Position numbers and translations under genes: made by a program
The notes under the pieces: model-generated
Seen by the model: the letters and a program-made list of their open reading frames with translations, nothing else
Told to the model about the DNA's origin: nothing
Database searches by the model: none
Source: Lepturacanthus savala
Lineage: Eukaryota > Chordata > Actinopteri > Scombriformes > Trichiuridae
DNA: 64,000 bases
Reading direction: 5' to 3'
Assembly: GCA_030544235.1 (NCBI GenBank)
Contig: CM060464.1
Location: 24,481,152-24,545,151, forward strand
Shown here: piece after piece, positions 58,930 through 64,000 of the stretch
Numbering within the stretch: the first letter of the stretch is position 1
Layout of the letters: the number at the start of each line of letters is the position of its first letter

Positions 58930-59800
58930 TGAGCGTATGCATAAACAGTGTCCATCCCTGGCAGTGTTTTTCTCCAGGGATGAAGTGTCAGTGTCTGCCT
59001 GTCTATCCTGATGATTTCTCTCTGGCACAGCCAGCAGGGAATGGACAGAGAAATCAATCACATTGTGGCCTAAGCACTAATGCTGATGCTTGCAGATTTT
59101 TTTTTTCCGTCTTCTTCTTCTTTTTTTTTTCTTTGTTGAGGATTTATTGTAATACACTGTCAACCCCATAGTTAAAGGCATCCCATAAAAGCATAAAAAT
59201 GTGGGGGCATGAATATATATATACCTCCACTGCTGCCATTACCGCTGCTTTTTCCCCAAGGGACTCCATGTTTCTTCTAAATAAACCGCCTCATCCAAGC
59301 AGCTGTGCTGTGCTTAATAGGGGCCAGCTTAGAGGAGCTGCTTTGTTTTCTGCTGCCAAAGGCTGTTTAGATGGTAAATGTCTTTGATTAATGAAGTCAT
59401 TTTTTTGTTGTTGCCATGGTTCCCCGGGAAGCTTGCAGAAATGGATTGAGAGAACACTTCATCCTTGGCAAAGAGGGGTCAAAGTAATTTAGTCTTGTCC
59501 AGAGAAAAGATTAAAAAGCCACATCTTGGAGGCTTCTCTTAGATGGGTGTACATAATGTGCATTAGCGAGGCAGCTGGAACAGATAAATAAAATAAAGCA
59601 AGTTGGTGGGAATCAATCCTCCTCTGATGGACTGTTCTCAGCCAAGTGAGAAGAATGCGTCAGTGGAGTCAGGAGTGATGGCCTGCATTTTAACAAAATA
59701 AACTCCCCGATGTTATTATAGCACTCTGCAGCTTCCACAAATCCCACAATGTCCTCCCAGATGAATACTGCTACTTTTCTTCTTAAACTCCACCATTGAC
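58930..59800. promoter_or_regulatory. Candidate conserved non-coding element cluster
   Basis: Non-repetitive with a short T-rich break near 59098-59140. Stretches include CCCTGGCAGTGTTTTTCTCC, GAGAAATCAATCACATTGTG, GTCTTTGATTAATGAAGTCA, TGTTGCCATGGTTCCCCGGG (RFX/X-box-like GTTGCCATGG) and AGTCTTGTCCAGAGAAAAGA, then GCATTAGCGAGGCAGCTGGA. No convincing frame. Confidence 0.45.
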
Positions 59801-59977
59801 TGTGTTGATATAATTCGAAGTAACTGACCCATTTTTTTTTAAATGAATAACTATTATTATTTTCTTTTATTTATTTTTTTTAACTAAAAGATTCATTTGA
59901 CCTTTCCCCAGAAAACTGTAACCAAACTGTTACTCCATTATTATCATCAAACACTTCAGATCTTATCACTAGAATGA
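59801..59977. other. AT-rich spacer
   Basis: Nothing recognised. Confidence 0.4.
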
Positions 59978-60461
59978 ATGGGTGTTATCAGTGGTTAACA
60001 GCCTCATAGATATGGATCATCTGCTAGTAGGTTCAGAAGGCCGTTATCATCCATTGGTGAAGGAGGCTATCTAGCAGCCTTAGTAATTCTGACTGAAGGT
60101 CAGATGATTTATGAGATCACTTCCTTAGGAGGTGGATAGGGAGGCTGGTTTTAAGATGGCAAAAAGGCAATTATTTTTTTGTTTTTTTGCCAAAACAGCA
60201 AGATGACTCTTAAGGCACACTGTTCACTTCATGTTTAACCAGCGTTTTTACTGTAACAGCTGAAAATTTTGACTGTAATATAGGGATATTTTGACCATAA
60301 TTTAGAGACAATTTAGCAGGCCATTTGAATGCAGTAAGGTATTCTTAAAAAAAAAAAAAAACAATTTGAGAAATGAATACAATTATTATTATAAGAATAT
60401 ACAGTTTATAGATTTAATTTAATAATAATGATACAAAAATGTACTGACACAGCTATAAACG

Positions 60462-60522
<61 letters not shown>

Positions 60523-60930
60523 CCTGGTTTAAAATTACAGAAATGTGTTGTTATGTTAGTTTTATCACATAATCTTATGTACAATCTTCTACATTAATCC
60601 ATATCTACTGTTATAAAATGATATACCACCGATACTGCACTGTTACACGCACATTATTTATATTACTTTACATGAGACATGTTAATTCACAGGATATTTC
60701 TGTTTTTTGTTTTTTTTTGACATTTTGAAATATAGAAAAAAAAATCTGTAAATTAACATAATAAAAAAAATCTGTAAAAATATATAGATTTCCTCATGGT
60801 GAAAGGCATATTTACCCTATTACATCATATTACAGTCAAATTCCAATGTGATTACACATACCTACTAGCAGGAGTAGCAGGCCAATACAACATATACAGT
60901 ATGAGGCTGATAACCACTGACAATGCACAT
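59978..60930. mobile_element. Family R element, both ends present
   Basis: Left end ATGGGTGTTATCAGTGGTTA then ACAGCCTCATAGATATGG; right end inverted, TATGAGGCTGATAACCACTG then ACAATGCACAT (to 60930). The outer 24 bases are inverted copies (TTRTCAGTGGTTAWCAGCCTCATA). Interior AT-rich with (AT)n at 60463-60517. No coding. Probably a non-autonomous DNA transposon; no target duplication is evident, so superfamily is open. Confidence 0.65.
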
Positions 60931-61195
60931 TTAGTGAGCTGTTAACATTTGAAACAGTCACTCAGATAATCAAATCCGCATGATTGGGCTTGTGGAAGTG
61001 CATCTGTAATACATAACCAGTTTATATGTATGTATGTAAATATGTTGTATTATTTATTCTTTTCATATCATCACATTTAATAAATCAGGCTAAATGTTTA
61101 ATACATGCATTTAGTTGCACTTAATTTTGAAGTGGGTTCGAGTTAGAGTCACATTTTATTTTAAGTGCACTTCAAAAGTGTTACTGAGAATAAAA
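60931..61195. other. No gene seen
   Basis: AT-rich, no features. Confidence 0.4.
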
Positions 61196-61199
61196 TTGG

Positions 61200-62060
61200 A
61201 ACTTAGGTAGCCAATTAGCTCTCCCTCCTGTCTCTGATGAGTTATGTTCCTGTTTAACTGATGGAAATGTAGCCGCTGCCCAGATGTTCACTTGCTTGGC
61301 TGAGGTACAAAAGACATGAAAATCAAGCAATCGTGTTTCCCGGAGTAACGGGGAGGGGGGTGTTGTGCCTGCTCCCCGTTGGCTGCTGCGTGTCACTATG
61401 CACGACGGCGTTTGTGACACTTTGGTCGTCACCGCCATGCCAGAGGAGAAAGCAGCTGGAATCCAAAGGGACGGCTCTGACCGGCCCTCCGGGGCCCACT
61501 CGGCCTGGCCAACATGCAGAGTGAGGCAGGAGATATCGGTCTTGTCTGTCCTCCCAGGGTTAATTAAAACTCACCCCACAGCCCAAACATCACGGCCATA
61601 AGTCATGTCATGCTCACCGAGCCTGTAATGTGAGTAAGAAAGAGTAATACAAAGTGGTACAGGCAACACGTCTGTAATCTTAATTAAACACGCCCAGCTG
61701 TGCCCTCTTTTTTCTCTCACACTCAACTGGGTTCACGCTTAATTTGAACCATCCGCTCAACGGGGAGGGCAGCGGCAGGAAAGAGGCAGAAGGAAAAAAA
61801 AGTGCTGTGTAGCACACCGAGAGTCCAGATCTATAAAAGGAACGGCTGAGTCGTCGATTAAAGCTGGTTACTGAAGCAATTTTGGCGTAACTTCGGACAT
61901 CCTTCCTCTGCTCGGGAAAAGCGGGATGGAAAAGGAGGACAGGGGAGGTGGGAGGGAGGCGGAGTTTGCACAGGAAGAGAGAGGGAGGATCGCGCGGGCA
62001 GGTGGCTGTCAGACATTCATCAGGTCTGCTGTGTAAGTCATCAGCAGGAAGCATGCGATG
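61200..62060. promoter_or_regulatory. Candidate conserved non-coding element cluster (GC-rich)
   Basis: The most GC-rich non-repetitive island in the window: CGTGTTTCCCGGAGTAACGG, CTATGCACGACGGCGTTTGT, CATCACGGCCATAAGTCATG, TCTTAATTAAACACGCCCAG, GAGTCGTCGATTAAAGCTGG. Several overlapping frames on both strands lack domains and splice signals. It could be an enhancer cluster or a CpG-rich promoter-like region (TATAAAAGG at 61831-61839), but no transcript is evident downstream. Confidence 0.42.
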
Positions 62061-62103
62061 TAAAGTACTTCCTCATCTCTCCCGTCCTAGTATATATTTA
62101 TAT

Positions 62104-62500
62104 TAGTGCTGTCATTTTAACGTGTTAGTTTGATTAATTAATTACACCACAATTTAATGCGTTAAACAATTTAACGCAATTAATTATCAGTATCAACAGT
62201 GGCGAGCCAATGCTTGCGCATTTGAATTTTGGCCCATTGAAGGACCCGTAGTCTTCTCGGCCAAGCTACATCACCTGTGCCGGCAAATTAACAACAATAA
62301 CAGACATGGAACAGACTCAGGAGGATGAGGCAAGTGCCTATTTGAGACAGCCTTGTTTTATTCCACAATTTTATTTATTTAACTGTATTACTGTATTTGT
62401 TTTACATTTCTGAATAATGCACCTGGCCTAATGTAACGTGCTTGACCTTTACTTTTGGATTTAATTCATGAAGCACAGTTCAACAATAAAAACTAGCACT
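62104..62500. repeat. hAT-type terminal sequence with ATTAATTAATTAC wording
   Basis: TAGTGCTGTCATTTTAACGT then GATTAATTAATTACACCACA and AATTTAACGCAATTAATTAT is a pattern seen at the ends of fish hAT repeats. CAGTGGCGAGCC at 62200 begins a second, similar-looking end. Only one end of each is visible. Confidence 0.4.
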
Positions 62501-62501
62501 T

Positions 62502-63330
62502 CAGTGGCGATTTCTTTAAGACTGCAAGGGAAGCTGAACTTCCCCTGCCCTGTCAAAAAATAAATGGCCAAATTTGTGCAGCTGTATTAACATTTTATTG
62601 ACTATAAATCTGTTAGAACATGTTCATCTTGAAGACGTGTTCTTTCAGAATCAGCTACTTATAAATAAATAAATGACATGTCTTTACATTCCCATACCGC
62701 TTCCTGGTATCTGGTCAATGCATTTCCCCATAGACGCTGAGCGTCTCTGAGAGTCAATGGGGCTTTTTTTTTCATCTCCTTGAAACTCGGCGCCCATTGG
62801 ATAAATGCTGAAAATTAGAGCCCGCCCGGACGCTGAGCGTCTCTGGGAGTCAATGGAGTGTGGGCGGGGCCTGGACGCTAAGCGTCCGCATGCTGATTGG
62901 AGGAAAATCAGAATGTAGTGGTGATGCATGGTGATTGGAGGAAAAGCAGAATGTAGTTTGACTGACAGGTTTCAAAACTATATAAGGTAGACACCCCAGG
63001 TTCTAAAGTTATTTCAGTGGGATGTTTATCGATCGCATGTCTCTTTCTCTCTCTCTCGCGTGCCTGCACGAGTCGAAGCGATCCACGTATAATGCACGAG
63101 TTACTGTTTTGCCTGCACGCTCTCACTCGCATTGCATATTTATAAAAAAAAACACACTCACATAGTATAAAATCCGGGATATTTTACCCGACTCGCGGGC
63201 ATCACAGAGCCACTCTCAAGAACTTCCGGGAGACTTGGGACGTCTGCATGACATCACCTCAGCTGCATGATTTCAGTCCCATCGCAGATTTTCCATGTGA
63301 AGTCAAATGACAAACAGAGACTATTACTAC
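62502..63330 (+). mobile_element. 5' portion of a hAT-type element with GC-rich direct repeats
   Basis: Starts CAGTGGCGATTTCTTTAAGA, then GGGAAGCTGAACTTCCCCTG, and contains three copies of GACGCT(G/A)AGCGTC (62733, 62829, 62874). It also has repeated GTGATTGGAGGAAAA-CAGAATG and a TATA-like AAACTATATAAGGTAGA near 62975, followed by a CT tract. This resembles the 5' leader of a widespread fish hAT family, with a promoter-like region ahead of a transposase gene, but no transposase frame follows within the window. Confidence 0.45.
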
Positions 63331-64000
63331 TACTATATGTTGGCCTTTCCAAAGTGAAATAATTCATTTACACTGTAAATAAATCAAACTCACATATTTC
63401 ATTGTTCTATAAATATTAAAGTTTCCATGTTATTGTTATTGTTGTTCTAGTTTTAATTACCTTTTGTCCATAGTGCAATCATACCCGGCTAGTGACCAGC
63501 TAGCATCATGATGGCAAACAATGCTAACATTGGGCCAAGTCTCACAGAAGTTTCGGTAAACATCACGAGGGGAGCTGGGGTCAATCGAAGAAATAGAAAT
63601 AATGTGCAAAAACTTGTCATGTTTCATGTAATTCCTGGTTGAAGGAGCCCTATTATGAAAACATAAAAAAACATGTACAACGACCATAAATTAGTTGTAC
63701 ATTACCATAAAAAGCATGATAATGTTTATAAATACACCATGAAAAATAACTAGGAAAAATTTAAAAATAAAAACTTAACTAGGAAAAATGCCAAACAGGA
63801 CTCCTTTAAACCAGGAGGAGACAGCACCTTTAATGGGTGGATGCCCTACTCTTGCTGTGGGCGGAATTGTTGCAAGTATTTTCCAAACTCAAAAAAGATT
63901 TTTATTATTTCGCTAATTTATTTTTTATGAAATGATCCATCATCCATGCGTTACAACTGTACAGGTTGTAAGAGTAAGTTTTCAAGTTTGTCATGCAGTG
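63331..64000. other. No gene seen to the window end
   Basis: AT-rich, non-coding. May still be part of the hAT-like element starting at 62502; no second terminus is visible. The minus frame at 63457-63687 has no recognised domain. Confidence 0.35.

Noticed and set aside
61680..62054. 124-codon minus-strand frame in a GC-rich island
   Set aside because: GC-rich sequence has few stops on any strand; several frames overlap here and none has a domain.
1..64000. CRISPR array, operon or prokaryotic mobile system
   Set aside because: No regularly spaced repeats, no bacterial gene structure; repeat content is vertebrate throughout.

Overview
The window reads as vertebrate, and most likely teleost (spiny-rayed fish), nuclear non-coding DNA. 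It is AT-rich, full of CA/GT, AT and TTTA microsatellites, and carries a repeat mix typical of fish. That mix includes V-SINEs, L2-lineage LINEs ending in a GTTGAAATGTGCTATA 3' tail, short Tc1-type elements, hAT elements with 8-bp target duplications, a piggyBac element in a TTAA site, a PIF/Harbinger transposase relic, a BEL/Pao reverse transcriptase scrap and an old retrovirus-like pol scrap. I find no intact host protein-coding gene, no convincing exon with splice sites, and no tRNA, rRNA or CRISPR. Nearly all reading frames in the window are chance frames. The coding sequence I can support belongs to dead or incomplete transposable elements.

Layout. 0-1.4 kb: the 3' end of an L2-type LINE, then an old repeat split by a V-SINE. 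2-8 kb: palindromic MITEs and a family I label R. 9.6-10 kb: decayed retroviral-type pol. 13.0-14.3 kb: a complete-ended, internally broken piggyBac element with TTAA duplications. 17.5 kb: a perfect inverted telomere-repeat array. 18-24 kb: Tc1-type MITEs, L2 fragments, long microsatellites and one non-repetitive island. 25-29 kb: R, V-SINE and a hAT copy with a perfect 8-bp duplication. 32-37.7 kb: transposon ends, R copies and a local duplication. 39.9-41.3 kb: an L2 LINE with an internal deletion joining endonuclease to the end of RT. 42-46.6 kb: BEL/Pao RT scrap, V-SINE, and nested Tc1/hAT/old-repeat insertions. 47-52.3 kb: gag-like relic, MITE, Harbinger relic. 55.3 kb: long palindrome. 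60 kb: nearly complete R copy. 62.1-64 kb: hAT-type ends.

Between the repeats lie islands of GC-richer, non-repetitive, non-coding sequence with no usable reading frame (about 12.0, 17.2, 21.7-22.2, 34.1-34.5, 36.1-36.6, 38.2-38.6, 44.4, 46.7, 49.5-50.0, 53.1-53.6, 56.3, 57.5-58.1, 59.0-59.8 and 61.2-62.05 kb). They look like conserved non-coding elements of a developmental gene desert or a very large intron. That is inference from sequence texture; only alignment to other fish would prove it.

I did not find a coherent new multi-gene system. The observations most worth checking are the inverted telomeric array, the piggyBac element with four internal GGGTC-n6-GACCC palindromes, the endonuclease-to-RT deletion LINE, the R transposon family, the roughly 520-bp local duplication, the 55.3-kb palindrome and the cluster of putative enhancers.
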